DNA of 13,261 nt from assembly GCA_028817685.1 (NCBI GenBank), contig JAPPPC010000609.1, positions 1-13,261 on the forward strand. Direction: 5' to 3'. The translations under genes and the position numbers were made by a program. The notes under the pieces were generated by a model that was given only the letters and a program-made list of their open reading frames with translations, did not search any database and was not told where the DNA came from. Positions 6,708-13,261 of the stretch are shown here, in pieces; position 1 is the first letter of the stretch, and every line of letters starts with the position of its first letter. Origin of the DNA: Rhodospirillaceae bacterium (lineage in GTDB: Bacteria; Pseudomonadota; Alphaproteobacteria; UBA8366; GCA-2717185).

Positions 6708-8422
6708 TCGGCGGCTTCCAGGGCGACTCTTTCGAACTCGGTGCGGCGCACCGGCACGGATTCAAGCGTGAGGCCGCTCTCGGTGAGGCGAACGCACTGA
6801 TTGTGCGTCTGTGCCTCTTCCGTGTCGGGCAAATCCTCCCGCTGGTGCGCGCCGCGGCTCTCCGTCCGGTTGAGGGCGGCCAGTGCGATGGTTTCCGCCG
6901 TTGCCAGGGCGGCGCGCAAATCGAACCATTCCTGAACGCCGAGTGCGAACGGACCCTTGCTGCGCGGCCGCATGCGCGGCAGGTCCTGCGCCTGCATCTC
7001 GCGGATGCGGGAGAGTGCCTGTTCCAGCTTGTCGCCGGTCCGCAGCAGCCCGACCTTTTCCCACATAAGCGACTGCAACTCGCCGAACAGCGCGCCGAAG
7101 GATGGGCTGTTGCCGTCATCCGGCGCCAGCGTATGGATGTCGCTGATCGCGTCGCGCGCCCAATTCGCGTTCCAACTTTTATCTGATACGGCGTGCGCCG
7201 CGAAGCGCCCCGCCCGCTCGCCGAACACCAGGGCTTCCGTGATCGCGTTGCCGGAGAGGCGGTTGGCGCCGTTTGCGCCGCCCACCGCTTCGCCCGCGGC
7301 GTAGAGCCCGGGTACCGTCGTTGCCATTTCCGCGGATACCCGGATGCCGCCCATGTGATAGTGCGCGATCGGCGCGACCTCGATCGGACGCTGCGTTAGA
7401 TCGATACCGTTGTTCGCCAGCCGGTCGATGACCGGCCCGAAGGCCTCGCGCAGGGTTGCTTCGTCGAGATGGGCAAAGCTGAGATAGGCGCCGCCATTCG
7501 GCGAGGCGCGCCCGGCTTCGACCTCCTTGAAGATCGCATAGGAGGTGACGTCGCGCGGCGCGGTGTAGGTGCCGGAGTCGCTGGCACCGTATTTCTCGAT
7601 GAACTCTTCCTTGTTGCCGTTCAGCAGCCGGCCACCGAGCTTGTAGCGGAACGGGTCCCACATGATGGGATCCATACCGACCAGCCGCGGCGCCAGATGG
7701 CCGATCGGAAAGAACTGCACGAACTCCATATCGATCAGGTCGGCCCCGGCCCGCAGGGCCAGCGCGTAGGACTCGCCGCCCATATTCACCGAGGCGCTGT
7801 TGCGCTGATACAGCCGGGTCAGCCCGCCCGCTGCCAGCACCACCGCGCCGGCTGCAATGGTCACCGCGCGTCCGCCATTCAGATCGAGCGCGACGGCGCC
7901 TCGCACGCGGCCGTCCTCGACGACCAGATCCGTGACCGAAAGGTTGCTGACCTTGGTGATCCCGTCGGCGCGCGCGACCTTGGTGCGCAGCGTCTTGGCG
8001 ACGGCCGGTCCCGTGTTGAGAAAATCGACGAAGACGCAGCGCGGAATCTCGTGGCCCGGCGCCATGACCTGCTTCATATGGCCGTCTTCGCGCGTCCAGC
8101 CGACGCGCCACTCATCCATCTCACGGATCCGGTCCGGCCCTTCGCGGCACAGAATCGCGGCGAGTTCCTCGTCGCAAAGGCCCCTGCCGGCATTCAGCGT
8201 GTCGGCCAGATGGTGCGTCCAGTGGTCCGGCGTCTGTTCGCCGACAGCCACCGCGACGGTCATCTGCGCCATGATCGTCGCGCCGCCGCGGCCGATCAGG
8301 CTCTTGTCGAGCAACAGGACACTGGCGCCGTTGCGCGCGGCGGCGATCGCGGCGTACATTCCCGCGCCGCCGGCGCCGACCACCAGCACGTCGGTTTCAA
8401 GGTGTATAGGTTCATCGGTCAT
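6704..8422 (-). CDS. FAD-dependent oxidoreductase, fumarate reductase/succinate dehydrogenase flavoprotein family
   Basis: 572 residues from ATG 8422; an in-frame ATG at 8440 would add MGDNGP. I prefer 8422 because GGGGGA precedes it and the longer start lies inside the dyad at 8427-8460, but this is not certain. The N-terminal dinucleotide fold has GAGGAG at residues 16-21. Family catalytic positions are visible: Arg290 (in PRDVTSYAI), His354/His356 (HYHMGG) and Arg388 (GANRLSGNAI), with the FAD-binding PGLYAAGEA before it. Two departures: the His that carries covalent FAD in SdhA/FrdA is missing (the region reads GRGGATIMAQ), so FAD is probably non-covalent, and the substrate His of QxHPTG is Phe238 (VQFFPIG). 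It therefore probably reduces or oxidises a succinate/fumarate-like C-C bond in a non-standard substrate. First gene of a leftward operon with the [2Fe-2S] protein. There is no signal peptide, so it is probably cytoplasmic. Confidence 0.88.
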   Translation of the reverse strand: MTDEPIHLETDVLVVGAGGAGMYAAIAAARNGASVLLLDKSLIGRGGATIMAQMTVAVAVGEQTPDHWTHHLADTLNAGRGLCDEELAAILCREGPDRIREMDEWRVGWTREDGHMKQVMAPGHEIPRCVFVDFLNTGPAVAKTLRTKVARADGITKVSNLSVTDLVVEDGRVRGAVALDLNGGRAVTIAAGAVVLAAGGLTRLYQRNSASVNMGGESYALALRAGADLIDMEFVQFFPIGHLAPRLVGMDPIMWDPFRYKLGGRLLNGNKEEFIEKYGASDSGTYTAPRDVTSYAIFKEVEAGRASPNGGAYLSFAHLDEATLREAFGPVIDRLANNGIDLTQRPIEVAPIAHYHMGGIRVSAEMATTVPGLYAAGEAVGGANGANRLSGNAITEALVFGERAGRFAAHAVSDKSWNANWARDAISDIHTLAPDDGNSPSFGALFGELQSLMWEKVGLLRTGDKLEQALSRIREMQAQDLPRMRPRSKGPFALGVQEWFDLRAALATAETIALAALNRTESRGAHQREDLPDTEEAQTHNQCVRLTESGLTLESVPVRRTEFERVALEAAE

Positions 8423-8426
8423 AGGC

Positions 8427-8460
8427 CCATTGTCCCCCATGGCCTGCTTTGGAACAATGG
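8427..8460. promoter_or_regulatory. Symmetric dyad between divergent operons (candidate operator / overlapping promoters)
   Basis: CCATTGTCCC (8427-8436) and GGAACAATGG (8451-8460) are inverted repeats with 9 of 10 positions matching, 14 bp apart. It lies between the start codons of the flavoprotein (8422) and the LeuB-like dehydrogenase (8485). The arms also provide weak promoter-like pairs on each strand: TTGTCC (8431-8436) with AACAAT (8453-8458) rightward, and TTGTTC with GACAAT leftward. One regulator bound here could control both operons. The regulator is not in the window. Confidence 0.45.
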
Positions 8461-8469
8461 CGCGCGAGT

Positions 8470-8473
8470 GGAG
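8470..8473 (+). promoter_or_regulatory. Ribosome binding site deciding the LeuB-like start
   Basis: GGAG lies 11 nt before ATG 8485. It sits inside the longer open frame that could start at ATG 8449, and the 12 extra residues from that upstream ATG look unlike the family N-terminus, so 8485 is the better start. Confidence 0.5.
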
Positions 8474-8484
8474 AAAAGACTGAT

Positions 8485-9603
8485 ATGACTCAGAAAAACG
8501 AGCGTACCCTGGTGATCATCCCGGGCGATGGCATTGGGCCGGAGATCATCGGTCAGGCGAGCCGTGTGGTGGAATGGTTCGACCGGCACCGCGGGCTTGG
8601 CCTCGATATCAAGGAGCGTCAGCTCGGCGTCAATGTGTATGAGAAACACGGCACCCTGCTGCAGGACGAGACCCTGGAGACGATACAGGCGGCGGATGCG
8701 ACCTTGTTCGGCGCCATCGGCGGCGACGGCTATGACGACATCCCGCGCCATATCCGGGTCGAAACGGGCCTGCTCAGCGTCCGGCGCAAGCTCGCCATGT
8801 TCGCCAACATCCGGCCGGTCGTCGCCTTCGACGCGCTGGCCAACGCCACGTCCCTCAAGCCCGAGGTGGTGCGCGGCACGAACATGATCATTCTGCGTGA
8901 ACTCAATGGCGGGCTCTATTTCGGCGAACCGCGCGGAGTCGAGGAGATCGGCGACGGCAATCGGCGTGGCGTCAACTCGATGGTCTACACCACGCCGGAG
9001 ATTCGCCGGGTGGCGCGGGTCGGTTTCGAGCTGGCGAAGCAGCGCGGCGGCCATCTGACCTCCGTTGACAAGGCCAATGCGCTGGAGGTCGGCCAGCTGT
9101 GGCGCGAAGAAGTTATGAAGTTGGGCGCCGAGGAGTTTCCCGACATCCCGCTCAGCCATCTCTATGTTGACAACGCGATGATGCAGGTGGTGCGCGACCC
9201 GAAGCAATTCGACGTCGTCGTCACCGAAAACACGTTCGGCGACATCATGTCGGACTGCGCGGCGGCGATTGCCGGATCGCTCGGCATGCTGCCCTCGGCG
9301 TCGCTCAGCGATCCCGACGAAGACGGCAACCGGCAAGCCTTTTACGAGCCGATCCATGGCTGTGCGCCGGACATCGCCGGACAGAACATCGCCAATCCGG
9401 TGGGCACGATCCTCAGCTTCGCCATGGCACTGCGCCATACCTTCAACCGGCCCGAGGATGCCGACCTGCTGGAGCAAGCGGTCGGCAACACGTTGGCCGA
9501 CGGTACCCGCACCGCCGACATCGCGGCCGATGTGACGGAGACCGTATCAACCACCGGCATGGGCGATGCGATCCTCGACAATCTAGACCGCTTGGCGACA
9601 TAG
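8485..9603 (+). CDS. LeuB-like isocitrate/isopropylmalate-family dehydrogenase
   Basis: 372 residues, the usual length of 3-isopropylmalate dehydrogenases. NAD+-dependent members oxidise a 2-hydroxy acid and decarboxylate the beta-keto product using Mg2+/Mn2+. Visible family signatures: IIPGDGIGPE near the N-terminus; Arg100 and Arg110 in LLSVRRKLAMFANIRP; Arg138 in RELNGGLYFGEPRG with Tyr145 nearby; a second conserved Tyr in MVYTTPEI; Lys196 in SVDKAN; metal-site Asp229, Asp253 and Asp257 (VDNAMMQ, FGDIMSD); and the NAD-loop EPIHGCAPDIAG. LeuB's GGPKWD is replaced by GGDGYD and DEAAMLTG by DCAAAIAG, so this may be a paralogue with another 2-substituted malate as substrate. No leuC or leuD is present; instead it heads an operon with acyl-CoA dehydrogenases and an MmgE/PrpD protein, which argues for catabolism. 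A true biosynthetic LeuB cannot be excluded. Confidence 0.9.
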   Translation: MTQKNERTLVIIPGDGIGPEIIGQASRVVEWFDRHRGLGLDIKERQLGVNVYEKHGTLLQDETLETIQAADATLFGAIGGDGYDDIPRHIRVETGLLSVRRKLAMFANIRPVVAFDALANATSLKPEVVRGTNMIILRELNGGLYFGEPRGVEEIGDGNRRGVNSMVYTTPEIRRVARVGFELAKQRGGHLTSVDKANALEVGQLWREEVMKLGAEEFPDIPLSHLYVDNAMMQVVRDPKQFDVVVTENTFGDIMSDCAAAIAGSLGMLPSASLSDPDEDGNRQAFYEPIHGCAPDIAGQNIANPVGTILSFAMALRHTFNRPEDADLLEQAVGNTLADGTRTADIAADVTETVSTTGMGDAILDNLDRLAT

Positions 9604-9629
9604 CCGCCCGACTCACGACAGGATATTTC

Positions 9630-10778
9630 ATGGACTCATTGTATTTCGAACCCTGCGAGCTGCCTCCGGAAGCGGAGGTTTTGCGCGGGGAGATCCGCGA
9701 CTTCCTCGCGGACAATCTCGACCCCTATTCGCCGGAGGTGCGGTCGCGCTCCTGGGCGGGGGGCGATCCGGAATTCAGCCAAAAGTTGGGCGAAGCCGGC
9801 TTCATCGGCATGCGCTTTCCCAAGAAATATGGCGGGCACGAGCGCAGCGCGATGGAGCGTTATGTGGTGATCGAGGAATTGCTGGCCGCCGGTGCGCCGG
9901 TCGCGCTGCATTGGATCGCCGACCGGCAAAGCGGCCCGCTGTTGCTCAATTACGGGACGGAGAAGCAGCGCGAAATGTGCCTGCCGGGCGTCGCGAAGGG
10001 CGAGACCTATTTCTGCATCGGTATGAGCGAGCCGGATTCAGGCTCCGATCTCGCTTCCATCCGCACGAAAGCGGTCAAGGTCGATGGCGGCTATGTCGTC
10101 AACGGGACCAAGATTTGGACCTCGGAAGCGCATCGCTGCCACTACATGATTGCGCTGTTCCGCACCGACAGCGAGGTCGAGGAAAAGCATAAGGGCATGT
10201 CGCAATTCCTCGTCGACATGAACACGCCGGGCGTCACCGCGCGGCCGATCCGCAACATGGCCGGCGAGGAGATGTTCAACGAGGTCTCCTTCGTCGACGC
10301 CTTTATCCCCGAAGACATGCTGGTCGGCGAGGAAGGCAAGGGCTGGCAGCAGGTGTTGAGCGAACTCGCTTTCGAACGCTCCGGGCCGGAACGCTACATG
10401 AGCAGCCATATCCTGCTGCACGCGCTGATCCGCGAGGTCTCGCAAAATCCGACCGAGCGGTCGGCGGTAGCGATCGGCCGTTTGATCGCGCATCTGGCGA
10501 CTTTACGGCAGATGTCCTTGTCGGTGGCGGGCATGCAGGATGCGGGTCAGGACCCGTCGCTCGCCGGGTCGGTGGTCAAGGATCTTGGCGCGGTCTACGA
10601 ACAGGACATGCCGAAGATCGCCCACGAGTTGGTTGGGGCCGATCCGCAACTGATGGGCGGCGGCGATTTCGAGAAGGTACTGGCTTATGTGACGCAGGCG
10701 ACGATTTCCTTCTCGCTGCGCGGCGGTACGCGGGAGATCCTACGCGGCATCATCGCAAGGGGGCTCGGCCTACGATGA
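9630..10778 (+). CDS. Acyl-CoA dehydrogenase, FAD-binding/catalytic subunit candidate
   Basis: 382 residues; AGGA about 7 nt before ATG 9630, and 26 bp after the LeuB-like gene. It introduces an alpha,beta double bond into an acyl-CoA, passing electrons to electron-transfer flavoprotein. All three ACAD domains are present: N-terminal helical (about 1-120), middle beta with the flavin motif CIGMSEPDSGSD (129-140) and NGTKIWTS with Trp163 (158-165), and C-terminal helical ending RGGTREILRGIIARGLG. At the position of the catalytic Glu of medium-chain enzymes (YEGT) this protein has Gly. Glu249 in LAFERSGPER instead fits the alternative helix-G base known from isovaleryl-CoA dehydrogenase and the heterotetrameric FadE/ChsE enzymes of actinobacterial steroid breakdown. 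Its stop overlaps the start of the next acyl-CoA dehydrogenase (ATGA), so a two-subunit enzyme is likely. The substrate is unknown. Confidence 0.93.
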   Translation: MDSLYFEPCELPPEAEVLRGEIRDFLADNLDPYSPEVRSRSWAGGDPEFSQKLGEAGFIGMRFPKKYGGHERSAMERYVVIEELLAAGAPVALHWIADRQSGPLLLNYGTEKQREMCLPGVAKGETYFCIGMSEPDSGSDLASIRTKAVKVDGGYVVNGTKIWTSEAHRCHYMIALFRTDSEVEEKHKGMSQFLVDMNTPGVTARPIRNMAGEEMFNEVSFVDAFIPEDMLVGEEGKGWQQVLSELAFERSGPERYMSSHILLHALIREVSQNPTERSAVAIGRLIAHLATLRQMSLSVAGMQDAGQDPSLAGSVVKDLGAVYEQDMPKIAHELVGADPQLMGGGDFEKVLAYVTQATISFSLRGGTREILRGIIARGLGLR

Positions 10779-11821
10779 GTGAGATGCGCGATATTCTGAA
10801 CGATACCGTCACGCGGCTTTTCACCGACCTGGTGACGCGGGAAACGTTGGGCGACGCCGAAACCGGGACTTGGCCCAACCAATTGTGGACCGCCTGCGCG
10901 GAGAACGGCTTGACCCTGGCGCTGGTGCCGGAGGAGAAGGGTGGCGCCGGCCTCAGCTGGGCCGACAGCTTCGTCATCGCCCGAGCGGCCGGCTATCACG
11001 GGCCGCCGGTGCCGCTGGTCGAAACCATGCTGGGAAGCTGGCTGCTGTCCGAGGCGGGGCTTGAAATTCCGGAAGGCCCGCTGACGGTTGCGCCGGGGCG
11101 GACCGATGACAATCTGCAGGTCGGTGGCAATGTCGTGAGCGGTACCGCCAAAGCCGTGCCTTGGGGCCGGCAGGCCGATCATGCCGTCGTTCTGTCGAAC
11201 GGCCAGATTGCGCTGGTCGCACTCAATTCCTCGATGGTGACCGAGGATTGCAACATCGCGCGCGAACCGCGGGACACTGTCAACTTCGACAATGCGCCGT
11301 TGATAGCGTCGGCGCCGACGTCGTTGCCGAATGACGGGCTGCAGGTCTATGGCGCGATGTTCCGGGCGGCGCAGCTGGCCGGCGGCGTGGCGCGCTGCTT
11401 GGACGAGACCGTGCAATATGCCGGTGACCGGATCCAGTTCAGCCGGCCGATCGCGAAATATCAGGTGATCCAGCAATATCTTGCGGCGATGGCCGGGCAT
11501 ATGGCTTCCGCGGGCGCGGCGGCGGAAATGGCATTCCGCGCAGCCGACCGGGGCGATCCGCGTTTCGAAGCGGCCTCGGCGAAAGTGGTAACCGGCGACG
11601 CGGCGGGCAACGCGACATCGACCGCGCACCAGGTGCATGGTGCGATCGGCTTCACCTATGAACACATTCTGCAATTCACGACCCGCCGCTTGTGGTCCTG
11701 GCGGGCCGAATTCGGAGCGGAAAGCCGCTGGGCGGAAGAGATCGGCCGCCAGGTCGCGGGACGGGGCGCGGACGCGTTCTGGCCGGATTTGACCGCACGG
11801 CAATCGGGCATGGTAGCCTGA
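10775..11821 (+). CDS. Acyl-CoA dehydrogenase-like partner subunit (degenerate flavin domain)
   Basis: 348 residues, shorter than the usual 380-400. The start overlaps the previous stop in ATGA (10775-10778), implying coupled translation. The N-terminal domain is recognisable (LALVPEEKGGAGLSWADSFV). The middle domain is short and lacks the SEPxSGSD flavin motif; VVSGTAKAVPWGRQADHAVV is what remains of the NGTKxWI region. The C-terminal domain keeps DRIQFSRPIAKYQVIQQ and HQVHGAIGFTYEHILQ, the two ACAD signatures that contact FAD across a dimer interface. No Glu is evident at either known catalytic position. This pattern matches the non-catalytic half of alpha2beta2 ACADs such as the FadE26/FadE27 type, so it probably pairs with the upstream protein and completes its flavin site. 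An independent ACAD with weak conservation is the alternative. Confidence 0.88.
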   Translation: MSEMRDILNDTVTRLFTDLVTRETLGDAETGTWPNQLWTACAENGLTLALVPEEKGGAGLSWADSFVIARAAGYHGPPVPLVETMLGSWLLSEAGLEIPEGPLTVAPGRTDDNLQVGGNVVSGTAKAVPWGRQADHAVVLSNGQIALVALNSSMVTEDCNIAREPRDTVNFDNAPLIASAPTSLPNDGLQVYGAMFRAAQLAGGVARCLDETVQYAGDRIQFSRPIAKYQVIQQYLAAMAGHMASAGAAAEMAFRAADRGDPRFEAASAKVVTGDAAGNATSTAHQVHGAIGFTYEHILQFTTRRLWSWRAEFGAESRWAEEIGRQVAGRGADAFWPDLTARQSGMVA

Positions 11822-11834
11822 GCGATAGAACAAA

Positions 11835-11841
11835 AAGGAGG
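11835..11841 (+). promoter_or_regulatory. Strong Shine-Dalgarno of the MmgE/PrpD gene
   Basis: AAGGAGG, 7 nt before ATG 11849 and inside the 27-bp gap after the second acyl-CoA dehydrogenase gene. It fixes the start codon and is the best ribosome site in the window. Confidence 0.8.
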
Positions 11842-11848
11842 CTGAGAC

Positions 11849-13261
11849 ATGGCGACGGCACCGCAAACCGAAACTGCTTCGGCGGTTGGTACGATCTCGC
11901 AAGTTCTGGCGAATTTCGCGGACGAACTGACCTATGACGACATCCCCGCGGATGTGCGGGAACGCGCCAAGTATCTGATTCTGGACGCGGTCGGCATCGC
12001 CATGGCCTCGACGCGCTATCCCTTCGCCGATGCGATCCTCGCCGGCATCCAGGCGGTCGGTGAGCCGGGCGACCTGCCGGTTATCGGCCTCAAGGATCGG
12101 CTTGGCATGCGCGACGCCGTACTGATGAACGGCGCCCTGGTGCACGGGCTCGATTACGACGACACGCATATGGAATCGGTCGTCCATGCGACGGCGGTCA
12201 CCATGCCCGCCGCCCTGGTCGTCGCGGCGCGCGAGGGCGCCAGCGGTCGTGATTTACTGACCGCCTATATCGTCGGAATGGAAGCAGCGATCCGCATCGG
12301 CGAAGCGCCGAAAGTCGGTTTCCATCAGCGCGGCTACCACGCGACCGGCGTGGTCGGGCATTTCGCCTCGTCCTTGGTCGCGGGCAAGTTGCTTGGTCTG
12401 GACGCCGCACAGCTCGCCGCGGCGCAGGGGATTGCCGGCAGCACGGCGATGGCCTCCATGGAGTTCGTCGAGGACGGCGCCTGGAACAAGCGTATTCATC
12501 CCGGTTGGGCCGGGGTTGCCGGGATCATGGCGGCAGGACAGGCGAAGCACGGATTCGTCGCACCGGACCGGCCCTATGAGGGGCGCTACGGCATCTTCAA
12601 GACCCATCTGGCCGATCTCGACAAGGATGCGGATTACGACGCGGTGACCGACCGGCTCGGCACGCGCTGGGCCGTCGTCGAATCCGCCATCAAACCCTAT
12701 CCGAGCTGCCATTTCACCCACGCCATCGCCGACTCCGCCCTGGCGCTGCGCGAGCGGCATGGTATCGAAGCCGACAATATCGCGCGCGTCCGCGCCCTCA
12801 TTCCCGAGGACACGGTGCCGGTCATTGCCGAGCCGGTGGCCAACAAGAAACGGCCGGCCAGCGATTACGACGCCAAGTTCAGCACCCATTTCATAACCGC
12901 CGCCTGTTTCGAACGCGGCAAGTTCGGTCTCGCCGAGCTGGAAGACGAGGCGCTGAACGATCCCAAGATCCTGACGCTCGCGGACAAGGTGGAGTTCGAG
13001 ATCGATCCGAAGTCAGAGTTCCCGCGCTATTTCTCCGGCGGGATGGTCGTGACGACCAAGGATGGCGGTGAGTTCGTCCATCATGAGCGGATAAACCGCG
13101 GCGCCGGCGAGCGCGCGTTGAGTGGCGACGAGATTGTCGCGAAGTTCACTGACAACGCCCTGATGGCGGCGTCAGCGGAGAAGGCGGAAGCGGTCAAAGA
13201 ACTGGTACTCGGTCTCGACGGTTCGGACGCGAAAAGCCTCGCCGAAGGGCTGGCGGCCGAT
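11849..13261 (+). CDS. MmgE/PrpD family protein (3' end beyond the window)
   Basis: 471 codons are open to the last base with no stop. The family is usually 440-480 residues, so nearly all of it is here. Members include 2-methylcitrate dehydratase (PrpD), cis-aconitate decarboxylase and iminodisuccinate epimerase, which all act on di/tricarboxylates without a cofactor. Active-site positions known from cis-aconitate decarboxylase appear conserved: Asp102 and Thr106 in GLDYDDTH, His113 in VVHAT, His164 in GYHATG, Lys214 in WNKRIHPG, and His288 in YPSCHFTHA. The N-terminal helical domain covers roughly residues 15-270 and 430 onward, with the smaller alpha/beta domain between. It is the last visible gene of the rightward operon, after two acyl-CoA dehydrogenases. 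It probably dehydrates, decarboxylates or epimerises the pathway's acid substrate. The sequence does not say which; the prpB/prpC genes of the methylcitrate cycle are not in view. Confidence 0.9.
   Translation, partial: MATAPQTETASAVGTISQVLANFADELTYDDIPADVRERAKYLILDAVGIAMASTRYPFADAILAGIQAVGEPGDLPVIGLKDRLGMRDAVLMNGALVHGLDYDDTHMESVVHATAVTMPAALVVAAREGASGRDLLTAYIVGMEAAIRIGEAPKVGFHQRGYHATGVVGHFASSLVAGKLLGLDAAQLAAAQGIAGSTAMASMEFVEDGAWNKRIHPGWAGVAGIMAAGQAKHGFVAPDRPYEGRYGIFKTHLADLDKDADYDAVTDRLGTRWAVVESAIKPYPSCHFTHAIADSALALRERHGIEADNIARVRALIPEDTVPVIAEPVANKKRPASDYDAKFSTHFITAACFERGKFGLAELEDEALNDPKILTLADKVEFEIDPKSEFPRYFSGGMVVTTKDGGEFVHHERINRGAGERALSGDEIVAKFTDNALMAASAEKAEAVKELVLGLDGSDAKSLAEGLAAD

Noticed and set aside
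8449..8484. Upstream ATG 8449 as start of the LeuB-like protein
   Set aside because: Its extra 12 residues are unlike the family N-terminus, it overlaps the dyad, and GGAG at 8470-8473 serves ATG 8485.
7469..8488. 339-codon plus-strand frame opposite the flavoprotein gene
   Set aside because: Shadow of a gene with clear FAD and active-site motifs; no ribosome site or domain of its own.
8419..9477. 352-codon minus-strand frame opposite the LeuB-like gene
   Set aside because: Shadow frame: the plus-strand product has intact catalytic motifs, and the antisense translation shows no recognisable domain.
10685..12187. 500-codon open frame on the minus strand opposite the acyl-CoA dehydrogenase and MmgE/PrpD genes
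   Set aside because: Arg/His/Gly-rich composition typical of the antisense frame of high-GC genes; it crosses three well-supported genes and resembles no family.
11849..13261. Naming the MmgE/PrpD gene prpD (2-methylcitrate dehydratase)
   Set aside because: Active-site residues are shared by the whole family and no prpB/prpC is present, so the specific reaction cannot be assigned.

Overview
The window is high-GC DNA with tightly packed genes, ATGA stop/start overlaps and paired acyl-CoA dehydrogenase genes. This fits a free-living alphaproteobacterium, possibly of the Rhodospirillales type; the lineage is inferred from style and protein families, not from a marker gene. I see no rRNA, tRNA, CRISPR array or insertion sequence.

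Left part (1-6356), cell-surface genes. A very large, cysteine-free, acidic protein enters from the left edge (its N-terminus lies outside). It has a Gly/Pro/Asp-rich N-terminal stretch with a diverged in-frame repeat, two RTX (hemolysin-type Ca2+-binding) blocks flanking about 900 residues of beta-helix-like repeats, and no C-terminal anchor, so it looks like a type I-secreted adhesin or matrix protein. A 147-bp gap holding two long palindromes separates it from a convergent gene for a 602-residue lipoprotein of unknown function, which has a lipobox and an internal glycine-zipper-like segment.

Right part (6357-13261), a catabolic locus built as two divergent operons sharing a 62-bp start-to-start region with a symmetric dyad. 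Leftward: a fumarate-reductase/succinate-dehydrogenase-type flavoprotein, overlapping a tiny protein that is only the [2Fe-2S] domain of an SdhB-type subunit. Rightward: a LeuB-like beta-decarboxylating dehydrogenase, two overlapping acyl-CoA dehydrogenase genes that look like the unequal subunits of one heteromeric enzyme, and an MmgE/PrpD-family protein that is still open at the right edge.

Together these genes suggest breakdown of a branched or substituted di/tricarboxylic acid: redox at a succinate-like bond (flavoprotein), hydration/dehydration, decarboxylation or epimerisation (MmgE/PrpD), oxidative decarboxylation of a 2-hydroxy acid (LeuB-like), and alpha,beta-dehydrogenation of the CoA ester (acyl-CoA dehydrogenase pair). 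The substrate cannot be read from the sequence. The main oddities are a Phe where fumarate reductases carry a substrate-binding His, the stand-alone [2Fe-2S] partner with an unusual Cys spacing, and a degenerate second acyl-CoA dehydrogenase subunit.
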